DNA of 64,000 bases, taken from the NCBI GenBank assembly GCA_000985875.1, contig CCRI01000005.1:186001-250000 (forward strand), read 5' to 3'. The position numbers and the translations under genes were made by a program. Below, piece by piece: positions 54,477 to 64,000 of the stretch. Under the pieces are notes generated by a model that had not been told where the DNA came from, searched no databases, and saw only the letters and a list, made by a program, of their open reading frames with translations. The DNA comes from Neorhizobium galegae bv. officinalis. GTDB taxonomy: Bacteria; Pseudomonadota; Alphaproteobacteria; Rhizobiales; Rhizobiaceae. The first letter of the stretch is position 1; each line of letters starts with the position of its first letter.

Positions 54477-56735
54477 ATGCTCTCGATGAGGTCGCGGCCG
54501 GCCATGGACAATCGCAATCGCAGACTGGACCTTGTCCTTGCCTTCGGCGCCGCGGCCATGGTCGTTTTGCCGTGGTACCGGATCGAGAAGGGTTTTCTAT
54601 CATTCTCCTGGCTGGGGGACTTCCCGGGGGCGGTCTCGGCCGCTCCCGGGATGTTGCAGATCTTCATGCACGGCCGCTTCTGGTTACTCGCCGCCTTGCT
54701 GGCACTTCTGGGCGCAGCCGCGGCGCGGTTCGTGGCAGATCCCATGCGGCGCGGCGCGCTTCTCGCCTGGGCGGGCGGCTTGGGCGTCGTCTTTCTCGCG
54801 CTCCAGGGGCTTGCCATCGGCAATACCGGCTGGAGCTGGACGATCACCCAGACGCTCTTTGGTGAGCTCGCCGGCGGCCAGTCGTCGATGGGGGCCGGCG
54901 CCGTCCTGATGTCCGTGGTCTTCGTCCTCTTATTTTCCTTCGGCCTTGCCGAAAGGGGTGTGATGCGCGGCGACGCGTTTGTCGTCTCCACCATCTCCGT
55001 GCTGATCTTCCTCGTCACGGTCTTCGTCTTTTATCCGATCGGCAGCATGTTCATCGGCGCCTTCCAGGATTTCGACGGTTCGGTGAATTTCGATGGTTTC
55101 AGCCGCAACATCGCCGACTCCTCGATCTGGAGCCTCGATTGTCTTGTCGGCGGCACACGCTGCGGGATCGCCTGGCGCACGCTTTTCCTGGCGATCATGA
55201 CGGCTGCGGGCTCAACGCTCCTGGGTCTCGCCTTCGCACTGGTCGCAACGCGCACGCATTTTCCCTTCAAGAAGGGCCTGCGGCTGCTGACCGTGCTGCC
55301 GATCATCACACCGCCCTTTGTCATCGGCCTTGCGCTGACGCTCCTGTTCGGCCGAGCCGGCGTCGTCACCCAGGGCCTTTCGTCGGTCTTCGGCATAGAG
55401 CCCAGCCGTTGGCTCTATGGCCTCACCGGCATCTGGATCGCCCAGGTCCTTTCCTTCACGCCGATTTCCTTCCTGGTGCTGATCGGCGTCGTCGAAGGGG
55501 TGAGCCCCTCGATGGAGGAGGCTTCGCAGACATTGCGCGCAAACCGCTGGCGCACCTTCTGGCGCGTTTCCTTGCCGCTGATGAAGCCCGGCCTCGCCAA
55601 CGCCTTCCTGATCGGCTTTATCGAAAGCATGGCGGATTTCGGCAACCCGCTGGTGCTCGGCGGCAGCCATGGCGTGCTTTCGACGGAAATCTTCTTCGCC
55701 GTCGTCGGTTCGCAGAACGATCCGGCCCGCGCCGCGGTGCTGGCGATGATCCTGCTCTGCTTCACTTTGTCTGCCTTCCTCGCCCAGCGGCTCTGGCTTT
55801 CGGGCAAGAATTTCGCGACCGTCACCGGCAAGGGCGACAGCGGCGCCCATATCGCCCTGCCCCGCCCGCTTTCGATTGCCGTCCATATGCTCGTCATCCC
55901 CTGGATGATCTTCACCCTCGTCGTCTACGGCATGATCATCTTCGGCGGCTTCGTAAAAACCTGGGGCCTCGACAACACGCTGACGCTTGCCCATTACGCC
56001 AAGGCATTCTCCGTCACCGTCCGCGACGGCTCGCTTGCCTGGACGGGAGTTGCCTGGAACTCCTTCTGGACGACGATGGAGATCGCACTGATTTCAGCGC
56101 CGCTGACCGCTGCCGTCGGACTGGCCACGGCCTATGTGATCGTGCGGCAGAAATTTGCCGGCCGCGAACTCTTCGAATTTGCGCTGATGATGAGCTTTGC
56201 CATTCCCGGCACGGTCATCGGCATCAGCTACATCATGGCCTTCAACCTGCCGCCGCTCGAAATGACCGGCACGGCCCTGGTCCTTGTCGCCTGCTTCGTC
56301 TTCCGCAACATGCCGGTCGGGGTGCGCGGTGGCATCGCGGCGATGAGCCAGCTCGACAAGAGCCTCGATGAGGCTTCGATGACGCTTGGGGCGACCAGCT
56401 TCCGCACCATCCGCAAGGTCATCCTGCCGCTCTTGAGGCCAGCGATCACGGCTGCGCTCGTCTATTCCTTCGTACGCGCCATCACCTCGATCAGCGCCGT
56501 CGTCTTCCTGGTCAGCGCGCAATACAACATGGCGACCTCCTATATCGTTGGCCTGGTCGAAAACGGCGAATACGGCGTGGCGATCGCCTATTCCTCGATG
56601 CTGATCGTGGTGATGATTGCCGTCATCGCCGGCTTCCAACTGATCGTCGGTGAACGGCGACTGCGGCGTGAAAACCGCATCTCGGATTTGCACGCCCGCG
56701 TTCCGACCTCCCTGCAGCAGGAGAAAATCGCATGA
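54477..56735 (+). CDS. Fused double-domain ABC permease, AfuB/FbpB type
   Basis: 752 residues containing two permease modules in one chain, with an EAA-type motif in each: SMEEASQTLRANRWRTFWRVSLP (first) and SLDEASMTLGATSFRTIRKVILP (second). An additional N-terminal ~160 residues carry about four hydrophobic segments before the first module, longer than FbpB. Start may also be ATG 54504 (MDNRNRR), which leaves the core unchanged. The ATPase ATG overlaps the stop (ATGA). Confidence 0.88.
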   Translation: MLSMRSRPAMDNRNRRLDLVLAFGAAAMVVLPWYRIEKGFLSFSWLGDFPGAVSAAPGMLQIFMHGRFWLLAALLALLGAAAARFVADPMRRGALLAWAGGLGVVFLALQGLAIGNTGWSWTITQTLFGELAGGQSSMGAGAVLMSVVFVLLFSFGLAERGVMRGDAFVVSTISVLIFLVTVFVFYPIGSMFIGAFQDFDGSVNFDGFSRNIADSSIWSLDCLVGGTRCGIAWRTLFLAIMTAAGSTLLGLAFALVATRTHFPFKKGLRLLTVLPIITPPFVIGLALTLLFGRAGVVTQGLSSVFGIEPSRWLYGLTGIWIAQVLSFTPISFLVLIGVVEGVSPSMEEASQTLRANRWRTFWRVSLPLMKPGLANAFLIGFIESMADFGNPLVLGGSHGVLSTEIFFAVVGSQNDPARAAVLAMILLCFTLSAFLAQRLWLSGKNFATVTGKGDSGAHIALPRPLSIAVHMLVIPWMIFTLVVYGMIIFGGFVKTWGLDNTLTLAHYAKAFSVTVRDGSLAWTGVAWNSFWTTMEIALISAPLTAAVGLATAYVIVRQKFAGRELFEFALMMSFAIPGTVIGISYIMAFNLPPLEMTGTALVLVACFVFRNMPVGVRGGIAAMSQLDKSLDEASMTLGATSFRTIRKVILPLLRPAITAALVYSFVRAITSISAVVFLVSAQYNMATSYIVGLVENGEYGVAIAYSSMLIVVMIAVIAGFQLIVGERRLRRENRISDLHARVPTSLQQEKIA

Positions 56736-57793
56736 GCCTCACCCAGGCCGGATCCGTCGTCTTCCAGAACGTCCGCAAGACTTTTGGCGCCTTCACGGCC
56801 ATTCACGACCTGTCGCTGACTGTCGAGCCCGGCACGCTGGTGACCTTGCTCGGCCCCTCCGGCTGCGGCAAGACCACGACGTTGCGCATGCTCGCCGGCC
56901 TCGAACATCCGACCTCCGGCCGCATCCTGATCGGCGGCAAGGACGTCACCATGCTGCCGGCCAACGAGCGGGATGTCTCGATGGTCTTCCAGTCCTACGC
57001 ACTTTTTCCGCACATGAATTCGCTCGACAACGTCGCCTACGGGCTGGAGTCCTCCGGGCTGAGCAGGAGGGATGCGCGTGAAAAGGCCGAACACGGGCTC
57101 GAACTCGTCGGCCTTGCGGGCATGGGACGTCGTCTTCCGGCGGAACTTTCCGGCGGCCAGCAGCAGCGCGTCGCCGTCGCACGCGCCCTGGTCCTCGAAC
57201 CCCAGGTCCTTTTGCTCGACGAGCCGCTCTCCAATCTCGATGCGCGGCTGCGCCGCCGCGTCCGCACCGAAATCCGCGAGCTTCAGCAACGCCTGCAGTT
57301 CACCGCCGTCTACGTTACCCACGATCAGGACGAGGCGCTTGCGGTCTCCGACAAGATCATCGTGATGAAGGACGGCGAGATCGCCCAGGAGGGCAGCCCG
57401 CGCGACCTCTACGAGGCACCGGCCTCGTCCTTCATCGCCGACTTCATCGGCGAGGCAAATGTCGTGCCCTGCGAGATCATCGATATCTCGGGCACACAGG
57501 CGACCGTCGGCATCGAAGGCCTGAGGCATGTCGTGCCGGCGCGCGGTGCAAGGCCCGGCCGCGGCAAGCTTGCGGTGAGGCCGAATGCCATCACGGTCGA
57601 ACCGGCCGAAAGCGCCGCCTTTTTCGGGCGGATCAGGCACACGGCCTATCTCGGCGACCATATCGAATACGAGGCGGAAACGAGCGGCGGGACCTTGTTC
57701 ATCGTCGACCCGTCGGTCGACCGTCCTCTTCCTCCCGGCACGCAGGTCGCCATCGGCCTCAAGAGCCGCGGCATCGCCATCATAGCGGAATGA
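56732..57793 (+). CDS. AfuC/FbpC-like ABC ATPase
   Basis: 353-residue ATPase partner of the fused permease. Walker A GPSGCGKTT, signature LSGGQQQR, Walker [14 protein letters not shown] and switch YVTHDQDEALA are present, plus a C-terminal TOBE-like domain (about 275-350). Both its ends overlap neighbours by four bases, so translation is coupled through the operon. Confidence 0.92.
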   Translation: MSLTQAGSVVFQNVRKTFGAFTAIHDLSLTVEPGTLVTLLGPSGCGKTTTLRMLAGLEHPTSGRILIGGKDVTMLPANERDVSMVFQSYALFPHMNSLDNVAYGLESSGLSRRDAREKAEHGLELVGLAGMGRRLPAELSGGQQQRVAVARALVLEPQVLLLDEPLSNLDARLRRRVRTEIRELQQRLQFTAVYVTHDQDEALAVSDKIIVMKDGEIAQEGSPRDLYEAPASSFIADFIGEANVVPCEIIDISGTQATVGIEGLRHVVPARGARPGRGKLAVRPNAITVEPAESAAFFGRIRHTAYLGDHIEYEAETSGGTLFIVDPSVDRPLPPGTQVAIGLKSRGIAIIAE

Positions 57794-58644
57794 AAGACCC
57801 GCAGACAGGGACACGTTTCTTCATGAACAACAACGAGCAGCATATCAGGGATCGTCACGCACTTGCCGAAAGGGTTGCGCGGGAAGCGGGAAAGGTCGCG
57901 TTCGACTATTTCAAGCGCCGGGAAACACTGATCATCGAAACCAAGGGCGATCCGCAGGATGTCGTTTCGATCGCCGACCGGGAGGTGGAAAACCTCATCC
58001 GCGACCGCGTGTCCGAAACATTCGCGGACGACGGCTTCCTGGGAGAGGAATACGGGCTTGCCGAGGGCAGTTCCGGTTATACCTGGGTTGTCGATCCGAT
58101 CGACGGCACCAGCCCGTTTGTCAGCGGCATGCCGAACTGGTGCGTCTCGATCGCCGTTCTCCATGACAGGAAACCGGTCGTCGGCGTCATCCATGTGCCG
58201 TGCCATGACGAGATTTATTCGGCAGCGGCCGGACAGGGCGCAACGCTGAACGGCAAGCGACTTTCGCTTGATGCGAAGAAAACGATCCGCAACGGGCTGA
58301 CCGGCATCGGCGCCAATCACCATGTCACGCCGGCAGCCGTCGCCAAGATTGTCAGCGATCTGCTCGAAGGCGGCGGTAATTTCGTTCGGCTTGGGTCGGG
58401 CGCGCTGATGCTCGCCTATGTCGCTGCCGGCCGCCTGGTCGGCTATTACGAACCCTACATGCACGCCTGGGACTGCCTCGGCGGCTATTGCATCGTCGAG
58501 GAAGCGGGCGGCTGGTTCCTGCCCTTCCCCACGGAAGGCGGGCGGCTCACCAAGGGCGCCCCGGTGCTCGCGGCCGGTCCGGGTGCCGTCAGCGACCTCA
58601 AACGCATCGCCGGTGTCAGCGGAGGAGATTCGGCGGCGGCATAG
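57790..58644 (+). CDS. Inositol-monophosphatase-family phosphatase
   Basis: 284 residues (or 273 from ATG 57823). The Mg-dependent phosphatase signature is intact: GEE near 85-87, DPIDGTSPF starting at D102, and HAWDCLGGYCIVEEAGG near the C-terminus. Family substrates include inositol-1-phosphate, histidinol-phosphate and sugar phosphates. It is fused to the AfuABC-like operon by an ATGA overlap and would dephosphorylate the imported compound in the cytoplasm. A link to the inositol genes at the left end of the window is possible but inferred. Confidence 0.88.
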   Translation: MKDPQTGTRFFMNNNEQHIRDRHALAERVAREAGKVAFDYFKRRETLIIETKGDPQDVVSIADREVENLIRDRVSETFADDGFLGEEYGLAEGSSGYTWVVDPIDGTSPFVSGMPNWCVSIAVLHDRKPVVGVIHVPCHDEIYSAAAGQGATLNGKRLSLDAKKTIRNGLTGIGANHHVTPAAVAKIVSDLLEGGGNFVRLGSGALMLAYVAAGRLVGYYEPYMHAWDCLGGYCIVEEAGGWFLPFPTEGGRLTKGAPVLAAGPGAVSDLKRIAGVSGGDSAAA

Positions 58645-58749
58645 CCGCTGCATTCGCGCGCTGCCCCGAACCTCTGGATCGGGCGACGCGCACCAAAAGG
58701 GTCCTGCAGGATCCAATCTTCGGTTCATGGTAAAGGGAGGAAAACATCC

Positions 58750-60054
58750 ATGAAAATCGTTCTTGCTTCGGCAATTGCCGCAACCACATCACTGCTGATG
58801 GCGTCGAGCGCCATGGCCGTCACCGAAATCCAATGGTGGCACGCCATGACCGGCGCCAATAACGAGGTCGTCGAGCAGCTTTCCAAGGAGTTCAACGAAG
58901 GCCAGAAGGACTACAAGATCGTTCCGGTCTTCAAGGGCAGCTATGCGGAAACGCTGAATGCAGGCATTGCTGCCTTCCGCGCCAAGCAGCCGCCGGCCAT
59001 CATGCAGGTCTTCGATGCAGGCAGCGGCGTGATGATGGGTGCGCAGGGCGCCATCGTTCCGGTCGCCGACGTGCTGACGAAGGGCGGCTACAAGTTCGAC
59101 AAGTCGCAGTACCTGCCCGGCATCGTCGCATATTATTCGAAGCCGGACGGCACCATGCTGTCCTTCCCCTATAACTCCTCGTCACCGATCCTCTATTACA
59201 ACAAGGATATCTTCCAGAAGGCCGGCCTCGATGCCGCCAACCCGCCGAAAACCTGGCCACAGGTGTTCGAGGCAGCCAAGAAGATCAAGACCAGCGGCGC
59301 TGCCCCCTGCGGCCTGACCTCGACCTGGCTCACCTGGATCCAGACTGAAAATCTCGCCGCCTGGAACAACGTCTCTTATGGCAGCAATGAAAACGGCCTC
59401 GCCGGCGTGGATGTGAAACTTGCCTTCAACTCCGACTTCTTCGTCAAGCACTTCCAGACGATCGCCGACCTCGCCAAGGAAGGCACCTTCCGCTATGGCG
59501 GCCGCACGTCGGAAGCCAAGCAGCTCTTCACCTCGGGTGAATGCGGTATCATGACGGAATCCTCCGGCGGTCTCGGCGACATCATCAAGACCGGCATGAA
59601 TTACGGTATCGGCCAGCTTCCCTATTACGAGGGTGCCGGCCGGCCGCAGAACACCATTCCGGGCGGCGCCAGCCTCTGGGTCTTCGGCGGCAAGAGCGAT
59701 GCGGAATACAAGGGAACCGCGGAGTTCTTCAACTTCCTGTCTCAGACCAAGATCCAGGCCCGCCTGCACCAGGTTTCCGGCTATATGCCAGTGACGATGG
59801 TCGCCTATGAGGAAACCAAGAAATCCGGTTTCTATGACAAGAACCCCGGCCGCGAGACGCCGCTCCTTCAGATGATGGGCAAGACGCCCACCGAAAACTC
59901 CAAGGGTGTTCGTCTCGTCAACCTGCCGCAGGTCCGGGACATCATGAACGAGGAGTTCGAGTCGATGCTCGCCGGCAAGCAGGATGCCAAGACGGCCCTC
60001 AACAAGGCCGTCGAACGCGGTAACGCAGCAATCCAGCAGGCAATCGAAAAGTAA
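58750..60054 (+). CDS. ugpB: sn-Glycerol-3-phosphate ABC transporter binding protein UgpB
   Basis: 434-residue periplasmic receptor. Signal peptide MKIVLASAIAATTSLLMASSAMA. The mature start VTEIQWWHAMTGANNEVVEQL and KIVPVFKGSYAETLNAGIAAFRAKQPPAIMQVFDAG align well by eye with E. coli UgpB, including W and S/E positions of the ligand site. Binds glycerol-3-phosphate and its diesters as phosphate or carbon source. GGGAGG precedes the ATG. First gene of ugpBAEC. I looked for but did not recognise a clear Pho box in the 105-base gap upstream. Confidence 0.92.
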   Translation: MKIVLASAIAATTSLLMASSAMAVTEIQWWHAMTGANNEVVEQLSKEFNEGQKDYKIVPVFKGSYAETLNAGIAAFRAKQPPAIMQVFDAGSGVMMGAQGAIVPVADVLTKGGYKFDKSQYLPGIVAYYSKPDGTMLSFPYNSSSPILYYNKDIFQKAGLDAANPPKTWPQVFEAAKKIKTSGAAPCGLTSTWLTWIQTENLAAWNNVSYGSNENGLAGVDVKLAFNSDFFVKHFQTIADLAKEGTFRYGGRTSEAKQLFTSGECGIMTESSGGLGDIIKTGMNYGIGQLPYYEGAGRPQNTIPGGASLWVFGGKSDAEYKGTAEFFNFLSQTKIQARLHQVSGYMPVTMVAYEETKKSGFYDKNPGRETPLLQMMGKTPTENSKGVRLVNLPQVRDIMNEEFESMLAGKQDAKTALNKAVERGNAAIQQAIEK

Positions 60055-60062
60055 GCATCGCG

Positions 60063-60093
60063 GGCCGCTCGTGTCATCCCGGCACGGGCGGCC
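60063..60093 (+). promoter_or_regulatory. Intercistronic stem-loop ugpB-ugpA
   Basis: GGCCGCTCGTG and CACGGGCGGCC pair with one G-T wobble around nine bases, eight bases after ugpB. It has no U-tract and is probably a stabiliser or partial terminator. Confidence 0.5.
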
Positions 60094-60120
60094 TCGTTCG
60101 CATTCCAACGGAGCCTGCCC

Positions 60121-61002
60121 GTGCAAACCGTCGTCTTTCCCAACAAGATCCTGCCCTACGTCCTGGTCGCGCCGCAGATCATCCTGACGGTCATCTTCTT
60201 TTTCTGGCCTGCAAGCCAGGCGCTCTATCAATCGGCCATGCGGGAAGACCCGTTCGGCCTGCGAAGCAATTTCGTCGGGCTCGCCAATTTCAGGTTGATC
60301 CTGTCGGACGAGAATTACCTTCACGCGCTGCAGGTGACGATCGTCTTCAGCGTCGCGACCGCCCTGCTCTCGATGGGCCTGGCGCTGCTGCTGGCAACGG
60401 CGGCGGATCTCGTGGTGCGCGGCAAGGGCTTCTACCGCACCATGATGATCATTCCCTATGCGGTCGCGCCGGCCGTCGCCGGCATGCTGTGGCTTTTCAT
60501 GTTCAATCCGGCCATGGGGACCCTGGCCTATATTCTCAGACGCAACGGCATTGCCTGGGACCCTTTACTCGACGGCAACCAGGCCATGACGCTGGTGGTG
60601 GTCGCCGCCGCCTGGAAGCAGATCAGCTACAATTTCCTGTTCTTCGTCGCAGGCCTGCAGGCGATCCCCAAATCCCTGCTGGAGGCGGCCGCAATCGACG
60701 GCGCCCGCGGCAGTCGCCGCTTCTGGACGATCGTCTTCCCGCTTCTGGCGCCGACGACCTTCTTCCTGCTCGTCGTCAACACCGTCTACGCCTTCTTCGA
60801 CACGTTCGGCATCATTCATTCCGTGACCGGCGGCGGCCCCGCCAAGGCGACCGAAACGCTGGTCTACAAGGTCTACAATGACGGCTTCGTCAACTTGAAC
60901 CTCGGCTCGTCGGCGGCACAATCCGTCGTGCTGATGGTCATCGTCATCGCGCTCACCGCGTTCCAGTTCCGCTTCGTCGAGCGGCGCGTGCATTATGGCT
61001 GA
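60121..61002 (+). CDS. ugpA: Glycerol-3-phosphate ABC permease UgpA
   Basis: 293 residues from a GTG with GGAG seven bases upstream. It opens [30 protein letters not shown], as UgpA does, with six membrane segments and EAA motif [23 protein letters not shown]. Confidence 0.92.
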   Translation: MQTVVFPNKILPYVLVAPQIILTVIFFFWPASQALYQSAMREDPFGLRSNFVGLANFRLILSDENYLHALQVTIVFSVATALLSMGLALLLATAADLVVRGKGFYRTMMIIPYAVAPAVAGMLWLFMFNPAMGTLAYILRRNGIAWDPLLDGNQAMTLVVVAAAWKQISYNFLFFVAGLQAIPKSLLEAAAIDGARGSRRFWTIVFPLLAPTTFFLLVVNTVYAFFDTFGIIHSVTGGGPAKATETLVYKVYNDGFVNLNLGSSAAQSVVLMVIVIALTAFQFRFVERRVHYG

Positions 61003-61011
61003 GGACATTTG

Positions 61012-61859
61012 ATGATCGAAAACCGCCCGCTCGCTACCCTCATGGGGCATCTGATGCTGATTCTCGGCATCGTCATCGTTGCCTTCCCGATCTATTATAC
61101 CTTCATCGCCTCGACGGCGACGTCGACTGCCATCATCCGCCCGCCGCTGTCGCTGCTGCCCGGCGGACACATGATGGAAAACTACGGCGAATCCATTTCA
61201 GGCGGCGTCGAGCGCGTGGTCGGGGTGAGTCTTGAGAGGCTGCTGTTCAACAGCTTCGTGGTGGCGATCGCGATTGCCATCGGCAAGATCGTCATCTCGT
61301 TTCTGTCGGCCTTCGCGATCGTCTTCTTCCGTTTTCCCTTCCGCATGGGCTTCTTCTGGATGATCTTCATCACCCTGATGCTCCCGGTGGAGGTGCGCAT
61401 CCTGCCGACCTACAAGGTCATCGTCGATCTCGGGCTGATCGACACCTATGCGGGACTGACCCTGCCGCTGATGGCGTCGGCGACCGCCACCTTTCTTTTC
61501 CGGCAGTTCTTCCTGACGATCCCGGGCGAGATGGTCGAGGCTGCCCGCATCGACAATGCCGGGCCGTTCCGCTTCATGCGCGACATCCTGCTGCCGCTGT
61601 CGACGACCAACATCGCCGCCCTCTTCGTCATCCTGTTTATCTATGGCTGGACCCAATATCTGTGGCCGCTGCTGGTCACCAATGACGCCAAGATGAACAC
61701 GATCATCATCGGCCTGCGCCGCATGGTCGATTTCGCGGATGCCTCAACCCCCTGGAACTACGTCATGGTCACCGCGATCCTGGCGATCATTCCTCCCGTC
61801 ATCGTCGTCGTGCTGATGCAGCGCTGGTTCGTCAAAGGTTTGGTGGAGACCGAGAAGTA

Positions 61860-61860
<1 letters not shown>
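61012..61860 (+). CDS. ugpE: Glycerol-3-phosphate ABC permease UgpE
   Basis: 282 residues from ATG 61012; a GAGG eight bases ahead supports it over the adjacent TTG. Six membrane segments, EAA motif [23 protein letters not shown], and the conserved [13 protein letters not shown] near the C-terminus. Confidence 0.92.
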
Positions 61861-62903
<1,043 letters not shown>

Positions 62904-63048
62904 GGGACGAGTAGTCAAGCTTCCTTCCGCCGCAGGATCGCCGGCTGGCACAGAAAGTCACCAAAGGCGTCTCATTGCCACACGGGCGCAACGGAGGAGA
63001 TGGAAGCTGCTGGCTGCTGGCGGCTCGCGCATCGGGCGCCGACAAACC

Positions 63049-63891
63049 TCAGTTCGCAGTGCGTGCCAAAAATTCGCGGATCGCAGCGATCACGACCTCA
63101 TGCGCTTCGACATGGACCGCGTGGTTCGCGTTCGGAACTTCGAGAAGCTCGCCCCCGGGGATGCTTTCAGCGATCAGGCGCGAATGGTTCGGCGGGCAGA
63201 TCCAGTCTTCGGCACCGCAGACAACCAGCGTCGGAACCGGAATATCCTTCAGCTTGTCGCGCAGGTCGTAGAGCCGTTCCTTGAACAAGGCGTTGTGGGT
63301 CTCGGCATGCAGATGCATGGTGCGGGTGCGCTCCAGCGCGGCATCCGGATCGAATTTTTCGTAATAGAGCGGCTGCAACGCCAGCCATATCAGGCGCAGT
63401 TCGGTATCGTCCTTGACCCTGTCGGAGAACATCTTGTCGAGCATGTCGAGCGAGGCGCTCGTCGCCTTGTGGATCCGCTGCTTGAACACCACCATGGCAT
63501 CGTCTTCGTGGTGATAGCTCGCGGCAGTCCCGCGCAGGATCAGTCGCGACAGGTTCTGGCCATATTTCACGGCGTAGGTGAGCGCGATCATGCCGCCGAA
63601 CGAGCCGCCCTCGAGAATGATCTTGCGGCCGCCGCACAAGTTTATACGAAAGGCTTCGACGTCATCGGCCAGCTGCTCGAACGTGTAGGGCGGCGTCAGG
63701 CTCGTCTCCCCGCAGCCGCGCTGATCATAGGCGATGACCCGATATTGGTCCGACAGGACCTTGTAGGCGTTGAACTCTCCATGGCGGTCGCCGATGCCGC
63801 GCCCGCCATGCAGCGCAATGATCGGCTCGGCATCGGGATTGCCGATGTCGTCATAGACGAAGGTGGCGTTGTTGAGTGTCACTGTCGGCAT
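63049..63891 (-). CDS. Alpha/beta hydrolase, proline-iminopeptidase-like
   Basis: 280 residues. The catalytic triad can be placed: nucleophile S97 in GGSFGG, the aspartate in CGAEDWICPP and the histidine in VPNANHAVHVE; HGGRGIGD near 28-35 forms the oxyanion region. The DQRGCGET segment is shared with proline iminopeptidases and related small-molecule esterases, so specificity is open. No signal peptide. It stands convergent to ugpC with no operon partner visible. Positions 63892-64000 show no gene. Confidence 0.88.
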   Translation of the reverse strand: MPTVTLNNATFVYDDIGNPDAEPIIALHGGRGIGDRHGEFNAYKVLSDQYRVIAYDQRGCGETSLTPPYTFEQLADDVEAFRINLCGGRKIILEGGSFGGMIALTYAVKYGQNLSRLILRGTAASYHHEDDAMVVFKQRIHKATSASLDMLDKMFSDRVKDDTELRLIWLALQPLYYEKFDPDAALERTRTMHLHAETHNALFKERLYDLRDKLKDIPVPTLVVCGAEDWICPPNHSRLIAESIPGGELLEVPNANHAVHVEAHEVVIAAIREFLARTAN

Positions 63892-64000
63892 GGGACTATC
63901 CTATTCTGATATGGGCGTCTGGGTACGTGCATGTGCCGGATCGCCAATCGTCCGGCGGATGCTGGATCCAACAACTGTCATCAGCCAATGGAAGACCATC

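Overview
The window reads as DNA of an alphaproteobacterium of the Rhizobiaceae (Agrobacterium/Rhizobium/Sinorhizobium type). The evidence is high GC with rhizobial codon usage, an iolC-type kinase fused to an aldolase domain, an RpiR-type iol regulator, and many CUT1/UgpC-type sugar ABC transporters paired with LacI regulators. Such transporter density is typical of a chromid or megaplasmid, but the replicon cannot be decided here. I saw no rRNA, tRNA, CRISPR array, replication origin or intact transposase.

Layout. (1) 1-6.8 kb: inositol catabolism, with iolE, iolD and iolC leftward, the repressor iolR leftward, and iolG rightward, plus two operator-like palindromes. (2) 7-17.7 kb: a pectin/rhamnogalacturonan-oligosaccharide uptake system. 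It has a LacI regulator, two permeases, an ATPase, GH28, GH105 and an unassigned 838-residue protein leftward, and the binding protein rightward. A pair of ATGAAAATAWTTTCAT-type operators lies between the two arms. (3) 17.8-20.7 kb: small secreted Gly/Ser/Thr-rich proteins and five small proteins, at least four of them membrane proteins; function unknown. (4) 20.9-23.7 kb: a FecBCD-like metal-chelate importer, then small secreted proteins to 25.1 kb. (5) 25.1-27.8 kb: a left-handed beta-helix acyltransferase fused to a helical-toroid domain, divergent from a GntR/FadR regulator. (6) 28.6-35.1 kb: a LacI-controlled sugar importer with a GH63-type glucosylglycerate hydrolase-like enzyme, with twin LacI operators. 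(7) 35.1-41.3 kb plus 27.8-28.5 kb: scarred accessory DNA. It holds three copies of a ~190-bp inverted-repeat element and two half copies, fragments of fic, lysR and transglutaminase genes, a frameshifted parE beside intact parD, an intact vapBC, and a GGDEF-EAL gene. (8) 41.3-52.2 kb: a uronic-acid polysaccharide island with a discoidin-like protein, heparinase II/III, GH88, DUF624, DUF2264 and a complete ABC importer. (9) 52.2-58.6 kb: a LacI regulator and an AfuABC-like importer with an inositol-monophosphatase-family enzyme, probably for a phosphorylated sugar or polyol. (10) 58.7-62.9 kb: ugpBAEC for glycerol-3-phosphate, followed by a convergent alpha/beta hydrolase.

Together these genes describe a plant- or soil-associated scavenger. 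It imports oligosaccharides from pectin and other uronates, compatible-solute glycosides, phosphorylated polyols and inositol. The enzymes encoded beside each importer lack visible signal peptides, so final depolymerisation is probably cytoplasmic.
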